Notes under the pieces: model-generated | The model's database searches: none | The model's input: the letters and a program-made list of their open reading frames with translations, nothing else | Told to the model about the DNA's origin: nothing | Virus record (IMG/VR): IMGVR_UViG_3300037882_001770 | Span: 186,001-250,000 of that record | DNA from: a virus | DNA length: 64,000 bases | Direction: 5' to 3' (one strand) | In this document: piece by piece, positions 1-8,740 of the stretch | How positions within the stretch are numbered: position 1 is the first letter of the stretch | Layout of the letters: the number at the start of each line of letters is the position of its first letter | Program-made: the position numbers and the translations under genes

Positions 1-77
1 GCATACAAACTTATAATGATAGCGATGCCACCCATGATGAACCCAATGAATGCATAGGTAACTTCCAATGTCATCAT
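1..77 (-). CDS. Partial small membrane protein (C-terminus outside window)
   Basis: Reading frame on the minus strand that starts at 77 with ATG-ATG and runs off the left edge. The start overlaps the stop of the upstream gene as ATGA. The 25 visible residues include a hydrophobic stretch (FIGFIMGGIAIIISLY) that looks like one membrane segment. No family recognised. Confidence 0.5.
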   Translation of the reverse strand, partial: MMTLEVTYAFIGFIMGGIAIIISLY

Positions 78-214
78 GCTAGTAATCCCACTACTACGCC
101 GGCTACAAATGCTATCAAGGCAGCCTTGGCCAAATCTATATCGGTCCAGATTGGATGATTATGTCCATATTCAGCAATGCTTTTAGGCAAATTCCCAGGC
201 TTAAATTTATTCAT
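74..214 (-). CDS. Small hypothetical protein with C-terminal membrane segment (46 aa)
   Basis: Begins MNKFKPGNLPKSIAEYGH and ends with a hydrophobic helix (ALIAFVAGVVVGLLA). A GGAAAG ribosome site lies about 6 nt before the ATG. It overlaps its upstream neighbour by 8 nt and its downstream neighbour by 4 nt, so translation is probably coupled. Function unknown. Confidence 0.55.
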   Translation of the reverse strand: MNKFKPGNLPKSIAEYGHNHPIWTDIDLAKAALIAFVAGVVVGLLA

Positions 215-395
215 TATTCTTTCCGTCTCTTAAAAATTTTTCTAGTGGATCTACTTTGACCAGCATAGCACGACCGTTGACATTTTTAACTTGGAAGTAG
301 TCGCCGCCCTTCCACCCTAACTTGTCTATATCAAGTTCAGAATCTAATAGAATTCTATTAGGTTCTAAATCCCAGGTATAATCGCAATATAACAT
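207..395 (-). CDS. Hypothetical protein (62 aa)
   Basis: Small acidic protein. The middle (KLGWKGGDYFQVKNVNGRA) resembles the beta-hairpin 'lgW..GD.v.....g' of AbrB/MazE-type swapped-hairpin proteins, but it is too short to assign. The ATG overlaps the stop of the upstream gene as TAATG. It belongs to a four- or five-gene minus-strand operon starting at 936. Confidence 0.6.
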   Translation of the reverse strand: MLYCDYTWDLEPNRILLDSELDIDKLGWKGGDYFQVKNVNGRAMLVKVDPLEKFLRDGKNNE

Positions 396-655
396 TACTT
401 GGCCTTGTTTATATCACTTAATTGATCAGCACAAGCACGAATGTCTTTGCTTAGTGCGCCTACTCCAATTTTTTGTTCAACTTCTCTAGCAATATCGTGT
501 AAATGTATTACCAAGTATTCGATATCAAAATTCATTATATTTGCTCCTTCTTTGAGAAACTTTTTGAGTTTTCTAGTTCTTATTTCTTCTTCACAGATGG
601 CCATATTTCTTATAATTTGCTCTCGGCGATTTGTTACGTTTTCCCAAGTGGACAT
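395..655 (-). CDS. Hypothetical protein (86 aa), helical
   Basis: Charged, mostly helical protein (NRREQIIRNMAICEEEIRTRKLKKFLKEG) with no recognised domain. Strong ribosome site AAGGAGAG, and a TAATG overlap with the upstream holin-like gene. Confidence 0.6.
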   Translation of the reverse strand: MSTWENVTNRREQIIRNMAICEEEIRTRKLKKFLKEGANIMNFDIEYLVIHLHDIAREVEQKIGVGALSKDIRACADQLSDINKAK

Positions 656-936
656 TAATCTCTCCTTGCATCGTTTTTGCCGTCGGCACGAGCAATACGG
701 TCAGTATCGGGCTTTAATCCTAGTGCGTTGCTTACAATTGTATCAATACGGATGACATCGTGATTCATTGTTTTAACACGATTGTCCAAGGCTGTGATAA
801 TTCCGGCCATGCCTTTGATGGCCGACAACACGCCAGCCAATAACAGTTTGATAGTTAGATATACAAAATAGCCACCAGCTAGTGCCGTAGCAATTGGAAA
901 ACCCAGATCCCCAATAATTTTGAAGATTTCATTCAT
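655..936 (-). CDS. Small single-TM protein, holin-like
   Basis: 93 aa. A hydrophobic stretch at about residues 12-45 (FPIATALAGGYFVYLTIKLL) is followed by a helical part and a very charged C-terminus (DGKNDARRD). This layout is typical of small phage holins and of BhlA-like proteins. There is no lysin beside it (the SleB lysin is 47 kb away), so a holin role is a guess from architecture only. RBS AAAGGAG; a late-promoter-like octamer AATAAATA lies 39 bp upstream. Confidence 0.55.
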   Translation of the reverse strand: MNEIFKIIGDLGFPIATALAGGYFVYLTIKLLLAGVLSAIKGMAGIITALDNRVKTMNHDVIRIDTIVSNALGLKPDTDRIARADGKNDARRD

Positions 937-974
937 ACTCAGCTCCTTTTGTTAGAGTCTTTTTGTTGTATGAA

Positions 975-982
975 TATTTATT
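975..982 (-). promoter_or_regulatory. T4-late-like promoter octamer AATAAATA
   Basis: Minus-strand AATAAATA upstream of the small-protein operon that starts at 936. It matches the T4-family late-promoter consensus TATAAATA at 7 of 8 positions. Assigned by similarity only. Confidence 0.4.
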
Positions 983-1024
983 GAAAAATTAGATTTACAT
1001 CAACTCCGGAATTAACAGGGTATA

Positions 1025-2335
1025 TTATAGATCAACACCGATGTGTTTATACAAGCGGGCTAATTCTTCTGGAGTTCTAACAGAAGTAACTATGGAATCC
1101 ATAGTGGTTTTAAATTCTGGATTTTGTTGTTTTTCTTTGGTGATTTGTTGCAGATATTTTGCAGTTTTGTTTTGATTCATAATTGACATGGCCTGCTGTA
1201 AATTTTGTCTATATTCGTTCACAATACTATTGTGCCAGCGGTCTGAAAAAAACAATTCTTTATTATATTCGGTAATAATTCTAGCCTGAGACATTTTGTT
1301 ATCACGTTGTTCTGGAGTCCAATTTGAAATGTATTTCATAAGCTCAGCAATCTGTAACAACCGTTCAGCTGGATCTTCTACTAGATCATAACTTTCGTCC
1401 CAGATATCACCAAATGTTTTAAATCCGTAGTTACGTAAGTATTCTAAACTACCGTGTGTGCCAGCCAGTATAAAAGGTTGAGCACACGCAATAGGCCTTA
1501 GTGTTTTTTCAGTCAAATGCAATCGACTGTCATCGAATAGTGTTTCAAGCACTACTTCAATGTCGGTAGATTCATAATCTTTAAGATCAAAATCTGCACT
1601 ATAATTGCTGGATGCAAGACTTGGCGGAAAGAAATTTTCTAAAACAGTTTGAGGTCTCCATTGAGTATTTTTAAAGATGTGCAAATCGTAGTGTAGGCCT
1701 AACTCGGGTTCAACGGGATTAACACTGGTTTTACAGTGTTCTTGTAAATTTAGATGTATTAATAATTCAGCAAAACGTAACCGGTATTCTCTTGTGCCAG
1801 ACCAAGCTCTATTGTAAATCAAAAAAGTTTTTTGGACCTGTTTTTTTTGGGCAACCTGTTTGGCATATCTAAACCAGTCCCTGGCAATAACCGCATGGCT
1901 CCACCAATACACACCCAAAAATCCGTTTTGCTCATAGTACTCAAGTTGTTTGCTGTTTTTTTCAGAATGACACAGCAACACCAAATCATAGCAGTGTAGT
2001 GGATAGCGTAGTATTGATCTAAGGTGCATTCCAGAAAACATTTTAGCAATAGAGTCGGACTTGTCGACCCAGGCCCCTAACCGTTGAGTTACATGATTTA
2101 ACGCCAAGCCTGAGATATTATAGGCTTCAAAATCCAGTGGCTCCTGATCGTGGCAAATCATGTTTGGCAAGATCATGTTGTCTATCCACGATTGTGATTG
2201 AGTTTTTAATGGCAATATGTCTTCTATTTTTTTTGAGCCATGGGGGTAAAAGCGATAAATTACTAAGTCTCCATCACAAATGTCAGTTGAAACGTTATCA
2301 ATATGATGATATAATCGATCTAAAGGAATGCTCAT
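1025..2335 (-). CDS. Glycosyltransferase-like protein (436 aa)
   Basis: The C-terminal half contains 'LTEKTLRPIACAQPFILAG', then a GSLEYLRNYGFKTF segment and a 'DESYD' acidic motif. This pattern resembles the nucleotide-sugar-binding region of exostosin/GT10-type transferases ('..EK...pl..g..PIv.G...yl...gf.sF'). The N-terminal half gives no clear match. The gene is head-to-head with the UDP-sugar dehydrogenase gene, with only 3 bp between the two start codons, so each promoter must lie inside the other gene. No clear ribosome site is seen. It could also be a non-enzymatic homologue. Confidence 0.5.
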   Translation of the reverse strand: MSIPLDRLYHHIDNVSTDICDGDLVIYRFYPHGSKKIEDILPLKTQSQSWIDNMILPNMICHDQEPLDFEAYNISGLALNHVTQRLGAWVDKSDSIAKMFSGMHLRSILRYPLHCYDLVLLCHSEKNSKQLEYYEQNGFLGVYWWSHAVIARDWFRYAKQVAQKKQVQKTFLIYNRAWSGTREYRLRFAELLIHLNLQEHCKTSVNPVEPELGLHYDLHIFKNTQWRPQTVLENFFPPSLASSNYSADFDLKDYESTDIEVVLETLFDDSRLHLTEKTLRPIACAQPFILAGTHGSLEYLRNYGFKTFGDIWDESYDLVEDPAERLLQIAELMKYISNWTPEQRDNKMSQARIITEYNKELFFSDRWHNSIVNEYRQNLQQAMSIMNQNKTAKYLQQITKEKQQNPEFKTTMDSIVTSVRTPEELARLYKHIGVDL

Positions 2336-2338
2336 AGT

Positions 2339-3586
2339 ATGAAAAAAATAGGATTTATTGGGTTGGGTAAACTTGGCCTAGACTGCGCCGAAGTGTTTGC
2401 CGAACATTATGAAGTGCGCGGCTTTGATATTTACCCAAGAACCAGTGACCTGGTAAAAGTTTGTAGCATAGAAGAAACTGTCAATGAAAGTGAATGGATT
2501 TTTTTAGCAGTACCAACTCCTCACTGTGAAGGATACGATGGATCAGTTCCTAGCAGCCATATGGAACCCAAAGACTTTGGACGCGAAGCAGTATTAGCCG
2601 CAATTGACAGTATAAACAAACATGCAACCTCAAGCAAAAAAGTAGTGCTAATCAGCACAGTGTTGCCAGGTACTACTAGACATTATTTTGCTGGACGTCT
2701 TGATTCTGTACACAATTTTTTGTACAATCCTTACTTGATTGCTATGGGCAGTGTAAAGTGGGACATGGTCAATCCAGAAATGATCATGATCGGCACCGAA
2801 GATGGCAATCCCAATGCGCTTGCACAAGAGTTAATCGATCTATATACACCAATGATGAAAAATAGTCCAAGGTATGAAGTTGGTACTTGGGACGAGTGTG
2901 AAGCAATTAAAATTTTCTATAACACATTTATCAGTGCCAAAGTTGGTCTGGCCAATATGATTCAAGATTTTGCTATGAAGATTGGTAATATCAATGTGGA
3001 TGTGGTCACGGATGCATTGGCTCGTAGCACAATGCGTATTATGGGTCCCAAGTATATGACAGCTGGCATGGGCGATGCAGGTGCTTGCCATCCTAGAGAT
3101 AATATTGCTCTACGTTGGCTGGCACAAGAATATGACTTAGGGTACGACATGTTTGATACAATCATGCATGCTCGAGAAATTCAAGCACGTAATCTAGCTG
3201 AGTTTTTAGTAATACAAGCACAAAAAAATAACTTGCCAATAGTAATTCATGGCAAGGCTTATAAACCAGACGTGCCGTATTGTATTGGTAGTTATAGCAC
3301 CCTAATTGGACATTATGTTGAACAGGCAGGACACCGGGTGTCCTATGTTGATCCATTGGCCGACGACCAAACAAATGTAGTATCAAGTCTTGACACCCCG
3401 GCGGTAGTGTTGTTGGCACATAACCGACATGTAACCTATGGATATACTGGACAACCTCAACAAGACATTTTTTATTACGATATTAAGTCTGGCAGCGTTA
3501 TTGTTGATCCGTGGCGCTCAATTTCACAAGACACGAAAGGCATGACTGTTATACACTATGGAAACACACGTAATAACCAAATATAA
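2339..3586 (+). CDS. Nucleotide-sugar dehydrogenase (UDP-glucose/GDP-mannose dehydrogenase family)
   Basis: 415 aa, close to the usual length. The N-terminal Rossmann motif is IGFIGLGKLG. The central region has the expected Lys/Asn (EAIKIFYNTF, K191 and N195) and the catalytic cysteine segment GACHPRDN (C250). The C-terminal UDP-binding domain begins with 'GKAYKPDVPY'. Such enzymes oxidise a nucleotide sugar at C6 to a uronate, using 2 NAD+. The substrate cannot be read from sequence. It overlaps the next gene by 29 nt and leads a run of metabolic genes, so it probably supplies a sugar for glycan modification. Confidence 0.88.
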   Translation: MKKIGFIGLGKLGLDCAEVFAEHYEVRGFDIYPRTSDLVKVCSIEETVNESEWIFLAVPTPHCEGYDGSVPSSHMEPKDFGREAVLAAIDSINKHATSSKKVVLISTVLPGTTRHYFAGRLDSVHNFLYNPYLIAMGSVKWDMVNPEMIMIGTEDGNPNALAQELIDLYTPMMKNSPRYEVGTWDECEAIKIFYNTFISAKVGLANMIQDFAMKIGNINVDVVTDALARSTMRIMGPKYMTAGMGDAGACHPRDNIALRWLAQEYDLGYDMFDTIMHAREIQARNLAEFLVIQAQKNNLPIVIHGKAYKPDVPYCIGSYSTLIGHYVEQAGHRVSYVDPLADDQTNVVSSLDTPAVVLLAHNRHVTYGYTGQPQQDIFYYDIKSGSVIVDPWRSISQDTKGMTVIHYGNTRNNQI

Positions 3587-4076
3587 TCTAGTAAAATTCT
3601 GGGACGATGAATACAAACACCTGGAGTACATCAATGAGCCGTTTAACGATCCGGTAAATCTAGCCTTGTGGACCGGCCAGGGATACACTACACAGTTCAC
3701 CGGCGACATGTGTGACATGCGTAGCCAACAGCCTAGATGGAATGAGCAATTTATATCTATTTTTTCAGCTCTTGGCTGGCAAAATATTGGAACCAGTTAC
3801 TATCGAATGGGCACTGGTACGGTGTTGCCTGTACACGGTGATCTATACACAAAGTACATTGAACTGTATAACCTTCAAGGTCAAGAGAACCGTATACGCA
3901 GAGCCGTGGTATTCTTAGAAGATTGGGCCAGCGGCCATTACTTCGAAGGCATGGGGCAAGCTATGACAAATTGGAAAGCTGGCACTGTGATCGAATGGAC
4001 TTACGATACTCCTCACATGGCAGCCAACATAGGACTTACTCCTAGATATACCTTACAAATTACAGGGCATGTATGA
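3558..4076 (+). CDS. Putative 2-oxoglutarate/Fe(II)-type oxygenase (cupin fold)
   Basis: 172 aa. It shows the H-x-D...H...R facial triad arrangement of double-stranded beta-helix oxygenases: H93-x-D95 (PVHGD), H153 (TPHMAANIG) and R163 about ten residues later for 2-oxoglutarate. The core 'RRAVVFLEDW..GHYFE' and 'W.AGTVIEW' fits the beta-helix. The start lies inside the preceding gene, and no later Met precedes the conserved part. Substrate unknown. Position between a sugar dehydrogenase and an amidinotransferase suggests hydroxylation of a small molecule, amino-acid side chain or glycan. Confidence 0.68.
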   Translation: METHVITKYNLVKFWDDEYKHLEYINEPFNDPVNLALWTGQGYTTQFTGDMCDMRSQQPRWNEQFISIFSALGWQNIGTSYYRMGTGTVLPVHGDLYTKYIELYNLQGQENRIRRAVVFLEDWASGHYFEGMGQAMTNWKAGTVIEWTYDTPHMAANIGLTPRYTLQITGHV

Positions 4077-4996
4077 TATATTCTGTCAATGAGTGGGACC
4101 CATTGGAAAAAATCATAGTAGGCACTGCTAGTCATGCCAACTGGCCCATGACTGACCCAGTTTTTGCCGAAGAAGCAAAGAATTCGTTGTGGAAAGAAAC
4201 ACCAGCACCCAGCGGTCCTGTGCCACAGTTTATCATTGATGAAGCCAATAGAGAACTAGATATTTTGTCAGAGACCCTGTTGCGGTATGGTGCAATAGTG
4301 TATAGGCCTCGCCCCATGGACTTTGTTGAGAACAAAGGCATGTACAATTATTGCCCTAGAGATCGATTATTGGTCGCCGGAGACACCTTGATTGATTGTA
4401 ATATGATGTATCCTTGCCGTAATCAAGAAATCAAAAACTATACTAAATTAATAAGCGAAGCGCGAAACGTATTGACCATGCCAAGAGATCAAGGCATGAT
4501 TTTAGATGCTGCTAATATTTGTCGATTGGGCGACACTTGGTTGTTTTTAGAAAGTGCCAGTGGCAATCGTGCTGCATATGAATGGTTGTGTCATAAGTTT
4601 CCCAACATCACAATTGAACTATGCAATTTTTATGCAGGCGTACATATTGATTCAACTATTACTCCGCTACGTGAAGGCTTGGTAATGCTTAATGCCAGTC
4701 GTGTAACTGAAGAAAACTGTCCCAAGGTATTGCAAGATTGGGAAAAGATCTGGGTAACCGAAGACATGATTGTGGCACAAAACTTTTATCAGTATCCGTA
4801 TGCAAGCAAGTGGATTGCTATGAATCTATTGGTGCTGGACCCAGAAACTGTTATAATTGATGCTGCCCAAACCAAGTTAATTGCTATATTAAAGTCTAAA
4901 GGGATTGATAGTATCCCGTTGACCTTGAGCCACAGCCGCACTTTGGGTGGTGGCTTTCATTGTGTTACTTTAGACACACGGAGAAAACATGCTTGA
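4073..4996 (+). CDS. Amidinotransferase (glycine/inosamine amidinotransferase family)
   Basis: 307 aa. The catalytic set of the family is present: CPRD at about 94-97 followed by the 'G.tlID.nMmyPcRnqe' segment, His191 in HIDST, and the nucleophile Cys297 in GGGFHCVTLDTRR. These enzymes move an amidino group from arginine to an amine through a covalent amidino-cysteine. Homologues make guanidinoacetate or guanidino sugars and toxins. It overlaps its neighbours by 4 and 8 nt, in one operon with the oxygenase and a fibre-like gene. The acceptor is unknown. Confidence 0.87.
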   Translation: MIYSVNEWDPLEKIIVGTASHANWPMTDPVFAEEAKNSLWKETPAPSGPVPQFIIDEANRELDILSETLLRYGAIVYRPRPMDFVENKGMYNYCPRDRLLVAGDTLIDCNMMYPCRNQEIKNYTKLISEARNVLTMPRDQGMILDAANICRLGDTWLFLESASGNRAAYEWLCHKFPNITIELCNFYAGVHIDSTITPLREGLVMLNASRVTEENCPKVLQDWEKIWVTEDMIVAQNFYQYPYASKWIAMNLLVLDPETVIIDAAQTKLIAILKSKGIDSIPLTLSHSRTLGGGFHCVTLDTRRKHA

Positions 4997-6266
4997 TACA
5001 AATGCTGTACAACAGCTAATTGAACAACAGATAAACAAAACAGTCAACGAGCAAATCAAGGAAGTGCTGGCAGCCAAAGACTGGATGGAGTCACTCGAAA
5101 ACAAAATTATTAATTATACCAAGGATCGTATTGTAAGCAAATTTGCAAACTCGTCGGCCTTGCCTGAAATTGTTGAAGCAGTTAAAAGCAGTGTGAGTGA
5201 GTTGTTTGCATCGGGCCAAATTCCGGGTATCGAACAATATGTAAATGACACTCAAATTCAATATTCAATTGACCAAGCAGTTGAGCAGTTGATACAAGGT
5301 GCAATTGAGCAGTTAGGACGTGATCCAATCTGGTTGGCAAGAATTGAACACCTGATTAACCAAGCAGTGGTTCAACGAACTGTTGCTGGGCTAGGAGCAA
5401 TTGATATTACCAGTGTTATTCATCAACGTATTGACGAAAATATAAAAAACGCCCGATATAATTTATTGACTAATTTTTCTAGTCTAGGTATTAATGATCA
5501 AGCCACCAGTTGTCAGTTTACTGTAATGGATGACACTACAGTGGTTGAAAATAAACTAACAGCTAGAGAATTAGATGTAGTAGGGTCTGCCCGGATTAAA
5601 GATCTAGCAATCACAGGCTCGATTAACACTGATAACCGAGCCTGGACAGATCTAGCCGATGTTATTTCAGTCAAAACATTGGATAAAATTAATACCGAGT
5701 GGCAAAACTCTCTAGTTGCACAAGTGGTTGAACAAATTGAAATTAATGGAGTCTCGTTTGACCAAGTCAGAGTTGGCGACACCTTATTAGTTGACGGCAA
5801 CATATTATCTTCGAAGATCACCGAATCAGCTATACAAGCACTTGGCACTTTACGCACCTTATCAGTCAAGGGCGAAACACACCTCAATGAAACTGTTAGT
5901 GTGTTGCGTGGACGATTGGGTATCAACACTCAAGAACCAGAATCTGCACTCAGTATCTGGGACGAAGAAGTTTCATTGGTCTTGGGCAAGCACAAGTTAA
6001 AACAGGCTTATATTGGTACTAATAGAGATCAAGGCCTAGTTCTTGGAGTTAATAGATTGGCACAATTAGAAATTAGCACTGATGGACTAACTACAATTAA
6101 AAAGTTGCGAGTAGGACTGCATAAGATAGGGCATGACACACAAGTTCCAGGGTATGTGGGCACACGCGGCGACATTGTGTTTAATTCCAATCCTGGCCCA
6201 GATCGAGTATTTGCTTGGATATGCTTGGGCTCATACAACTGGCAAGTATTAAAGAGCGCAGAATGA
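4989..6266 (+). CDS. Tail-fibre-like structural protein (425 aa)
   Basis: The N-terminal 150 residues are alpha-helical and rich in Gln, Ile and Val (coiled-coil-like). The middle is beta-rich with short repeats (LTARELDVVGSARIKDLAITGSI; ILSSKITESAIQALGTL). The C-terminus carries 'RGRLGINTQEPESAL', a motif common in phage fibre proteins, and ends in an aromatic-rich tip. Probably a trimeric fibre or baseplate appendage. Translated with the amidinotransferase (8-nt overlap). Confidence 0.6.
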   Translation: MLDTNAVQQLIEQQINKTVNEQIKEVLAAKDWMESLENKIINYTKDRIVSKFANSSALPEIVEAVKSSVSELFASGQIPGIEQYVNDTQIQYSIDQAVEQLIQGAIEQLGRDPIWLARIEHLINQAVVQRTVAGLGAIDITSVIHQRIDENIKNARYNLLTNFSSLGINDQATSCQFTVMDDTTVVENKLTARELDVVGSARIKDLAITGSINTDNRAWTDLADVISVKTLDKINTEWQNSLVAQVVEQIEINGVSFDQVRVGDTLLVDGNILSSKITESAIQALGTLRTLSVKGETHLNETVSVLRGRLGINTQEPESALSIWDEEVSLVLGKHKLKQAYIGTNRDQGLVLGVNRLAQLEISTDGLTTIKKLRVGLHKIGHDTQVPGYVGTRGDIVFNSNPGPDRVFAWICLGSYNWQVLKSAE

Positions 6267-6820
6267 ACATCAACTGGGTATTAGCAAATCAAGTAGTGGT
6301 TGACCCACTATACAATATTGATGAGATGAAAAGCATTGGTAGTTTTTGGGGCGGCTGGCAGACCTGGAGATCATGTCAAACCGACAATGTGATTTGCCAT
6401 GATTTACAAAAAGCACAAGACCTGGTCAAAAGAAATTTTCATACCCTGTGTAATCTCCACGTGCCTTCGTCGTCGTTTGTTGCATTGGATCGGCCTGACA
6501 GAGTACGTTTATATGAAGGTGAATTCAAACACGAAGTTTACAACAAAGAAGAATTAGTGGCCATGCATTTGGCTGCAACCACCAGCGATATAATTTTGCT
6601 ATTGGGATTCAATTGGGAAACTCCCAAAGATACCGGCGATCGACTACAAAATCATTATGACCACAACTATTTTGGGCTAACAAAAGAAGTCATAAAAAAT
6701 CACCCACTGGTACAGTGGGTGTTGGTTGATCACATCGCCGACGTAACTGTTGATTTTAAAACTTTGCCCAATTTAACTCGTGAAAGTTTAACTGGTGTTT
6801 TGAGTTTGTTAAAATCTTAA
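6263..6820 (+). CDS. Hypothetical protein (185 aa)
   Basis: The start is placed at the ATG overlapping the previous stop (ATGA) rather than at a Met 48 nt earlier. Begins MNINWVLANQVVVDPLYNID. It contains a Rossmann-like hydrophobic strand (SDIILLLGFNW), but no known family is recognised. Last gene of the 2.3-6.8 kb operon. Confidence 0.55.
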   Translation: MNINWVLANQVVVDPLYNIDEMKSIGSFWGGWQTWRSCQTDNVICHDLQKAQDLVKRNFHTLCNLHVPSSSFVALDRPDRVRLYEGEFKHEVYNKEELVAMHLAATTSDIILLLGFNWETPKDTGDRLQNHYDHNYFGLTKEVIKNHPLVQWVLVDHIADVTVDFKTLPNLTRESLTGVLSLLKS

Positions 6821-6821
6821 A

Positions 6822-7094
6822 TTATTCTGGCGCTGGTTCACCGGCCACTACATTTTCAATAAGCACAGCAGATGGTGGCGTAGCAAGTGCATAAATCCAG
6901 GCTTCCCAAGCTTCAGCATTGGGCACGCTGTCGTACCAGTTGCGATAAATTATCACGTCGTCGCCGACAAATTCGCGGTATGGAACACCGTCGGTTTTGC
7001 CTTCGGCTGTAAGTATATCGATTTGAGCCTTGCATTCGGCTTGCACTGCCTCATAAGCTGTAAGAGTCCAAGTAGTTTTGGTTCTAATAGTCAT
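6822..7094 (-). CDS. Hypothetical protein (90 aa)
   Basis: The start is set at MTIRTKTTWTLTAYEA because a good ribosome site (AGGAAGG) lies 7 nt before it. An upstream in-frame Met has none. Acidic C-terminus (VAGEPAPE). A perfect late-promoter octamer TATAAATA lies 28 bp upstream, so it is probably a late gene. Function unknown. Confidence 0.6.
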   Translation of the reverse strand: MTIRTKTTWTLTAYEAVQAECKAQIDILTAEGKTDGVPYREFVGDDVIIYRNWYDSVPNAEAWEAWIYALATPPSAVLIENVVAGEPAPE

Positions 7095-7121
7095 TGTAAA
7101 TCCTTCCTGATTTGATAACAT

Positions 7122-7129
7122 TATTTATA
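7122..7129 (-). promoter_or_regulatory. T4-late-like promoter octamer TATAAATA
   Basis: Exact match to the T4 late-promoter consensus on the minus strand. It is correctly placed for a start near 7116, ahead of the 90-aa gene that begins at 7094. Confidence 0.6.
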
Positions 7130-7144
7130 CCTAGTTTAGAATAG

Positions 7145-7173
7145 TTGACAATATAAGGACTTGGTTGTATAAT
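7145..7173 (+). promoter_or_regulatory. Sigma70-like promoter, leaderless configuration
   Basis: TTGACA, 17-bp spacer, TATAAT. The ATG of the UV endonuclease gene at 7180 is 7 nt after the -10 box, exactly where transcription should begin, so the mRNA is predicted to be leaderless. Confidence 0.7.
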
Positions 7174-7179
7174 ACTTGT

Positions 7180-8214
7180 ATGAATACACTCAAACGCATA
7201 GGTTTTTGTTGCAAATGGCTAAATGATCCGTCTGAATGTGGCGGCATGAAGGTCAATGCCAAAGACCGTGATCTAAACGGGCGTAGCACTACCATGCGTT
7301 GGTTGCGTGAGCACCCAGCTGAAGCCGAACAACGCCAATGGGACATCATGAATCATAATACTAGTGCAGCGGTCAAGCTGATTGAGCGGGTGGCTACCCT
7401 GCCAGCTAATCGCAGAATGGTACGCTTGGGTAGTGAGATGTTGCAGGGTTATACCGAAAAAGACTGGATTGTGTGGTGGCAACAGAAGGATGTACAGGCA
7501 CATTTGGAACGTATATTTGCACCCATAGGCGAAACAGCACGTAGACTAGATGTGCGACTCAGTTTTCATCCAGGGCAATTTTGTGTGCTGGCATCAGAGA
7601 ATCCCGGCATTGTTGAACGATCAATACAGGAGTTTGAATATCATGCGGATATGGCCAGATGGATGGGCTATGGCAAATCCTTTCAGGATTTTAAAATCAA
7701 CGTACACATCTCGGGTAAACAAGGTCCCGAAGGCCTCCGACGCACCTACGGTAAACTCTCACCCGAAGCCCGCAGTTGTATTACAATTGAAAACGAAGAA
7801 AATTCATGGGGATTAGATGATTGCCTTACCATTAGCGATATTGTTCCTATTGTGCTTGACGTACACCATTATTGGATACGCGAAGGGGCATACATTGATG
7901 CCGCTAGTGATCGCGTTAAACGAGTGGTGGATAGTTGGCGTGGTGTACGTCCTGCTATGCACTACAGCGTATCTCGCGAAGATATTCTAATAGGACATGA
8001 CAGTCAAGTAGCTCCTGAATATGCTACCTTGCTAGAGGCCGGTCACAAAAAACAAAAGTTACGGGCACACTCAGACTTTTATTGGAACCAAGCCACTACA
8101 GATTGGGCCTTGACGTTCTGGGAACAGTTTGACATACAGTGCGAATCAAAGGGCAAGAACTTAGCTAGCGAGCAAGTGTACAATCGTGCTGTAGAATTGG
8201 GATTAGTAACATAG
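7180..8214 (+). CDS. uvsE: UV DNA damage endonuclease (UvdE/UvsE family)
   Basis: 344 aa from the ATG at 7180. TIM-barrel signature motifs in order: N-terminal 'RIGFCCKWLND', central 'LSFHPGQFCVLAS', 'NVHISGKQG', 'ITIENEE', 'VLDVHHYW' and 'RAHSDFYWN'. These supply metal-binding His/Glu/Asp residues. The enzyme nicks DNA 5' of UV photoproducts and starts alternative excision repair. The gene has its own strong promoter and probably a leaderless mRNA. Useful for phage DNA in sunlit water. Confidence 0.92.
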   Translation: MNTLKRIGFCCKWLNDPSECGGMKVNAKDRDLNGRSTTMRWLREHPAEAEQRQWDIMNHNTSAAVKLIERVATLPANRRMVRLGSEMLQGYTEKDWIVWWQQKDVQAHLERIFAPIGETARRLDVRLSFHPGQFCVLASENPGIVERSIQEFEYHADMARWMGYGKSFQDFKINVHISGKQGPEGLRRTYGKLSPEARSCITIENEENSWGLDDCLTISDIVPIVLDVHHYWIREGAYIDAASDRVKRVVDSWRGVRPAMHYSVSREDILIGHDSQVAPEYATLLEAGHKKQKLRAHSDFYWNQATTDWALTFWEQFDIQCESKGKNLASEQVYNRAVELGLVT

Positions 8215-8255
8215 AAAAAGTAGATTATCAAGATCCGCACCCTGCATGGACGGAA

Positions 8256-8438
8256 GTGATTATACTGTGGGAAGATATATTAGATGGTCCCAAATATCCT
8301 ATCAGAGACATTTTAAATTGGATAGACTTTGCTCCCGGAAGCAGATATCATCTACATGGATATCAAAATGACCAAGGATTTGTTTTTAGATTCCAAGACC
8401 CTCAAGATGCAACATATTTTAGATTAAGGTGGATGTAA
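8256..8438 (+). CDS. Small protein of the 'F-x-LRW' tail family (60 aa or longer)
   Basis: Ends 'FVFRFQDPQDATYFRLRW', a C-terminal motif (aromatic-x-F...D-A...F-x-L-x-W) shared with small proteins at 31278, 32952 and 34503. The GTG at 8256 is the first standard start. The frame is open upstream (VDYQDPHPAWTE precedes), so a non-standard upstream start is possible. Function unknown. Confidence 0.5.
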   Translation: MIILWEDILDGPKYPIRDILNWIDFAPGSRYHLHGYQNDQGFVFRFQDPQDATYFRLRWM

Positions 8439-8740
8439 TGAATTTTATTTTTGTAGCAAAAGAAAATGTCTGGGCCTATGTGCAACACGACTGGACCAGC
8501 AATCGTGTGCGTTTCTGTGCCGAAGTCATGGCCTGGGCATGCAGTGTGGTAAGTGCCATTATGTTTGCAGCCACCGTGCCCAACATTCCGGTTGTGCCGC
8601 TGTACAGTATCTTTATCACAGGATGCGTGTGCAGTGCCTATGCTTGCTATAACCGCAGAAGTTTTGGCCTGCTGGCCAATTCGGTATTTCTGATTATAAT
8701 TGATGGTATTGGCTTGATCCGATACTTTGTTGTTACTTAG
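8438..8740 (+). CDS. Multi-pass membrane protein (100 aa)
   Basis: The start is the ATG overlapping the previous stop (TAATG). About three hydrophobic segments: near residues 25-48 (VMAWACSVVSAIMFAAT), 52-70 (VVPLYSIFITGCVCSAYA) and 80-98 (FGLLANSVFLIIIDGIGL). The size and shape resemble PnuC or SWEET-like half-transporters, but no motif settles this. Confidence 0.55.
   Translation: MNFIFVAKENVWAYVQHDWTSNRVRFCAEVMAWACSVVSAIMFAATVPNIPVVPLYSIFITGCVCSAYACYNRRSFGLLANSVFLIIIDGIGLIRYFVVT

Noticed and set aside
1819-2049. Minus-strand ORF inside the glycosyltransferase-like gene
   Set aside because: Other frame of the 436-aa gene; no start signals or family features.
5513-5929. 138-aa minus-strand ORF within the fibre-like gene
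   Set aside because: Shadow of a Ser/Thr/Val-rich coding sequence; no ribosome site, opposite to the operon.
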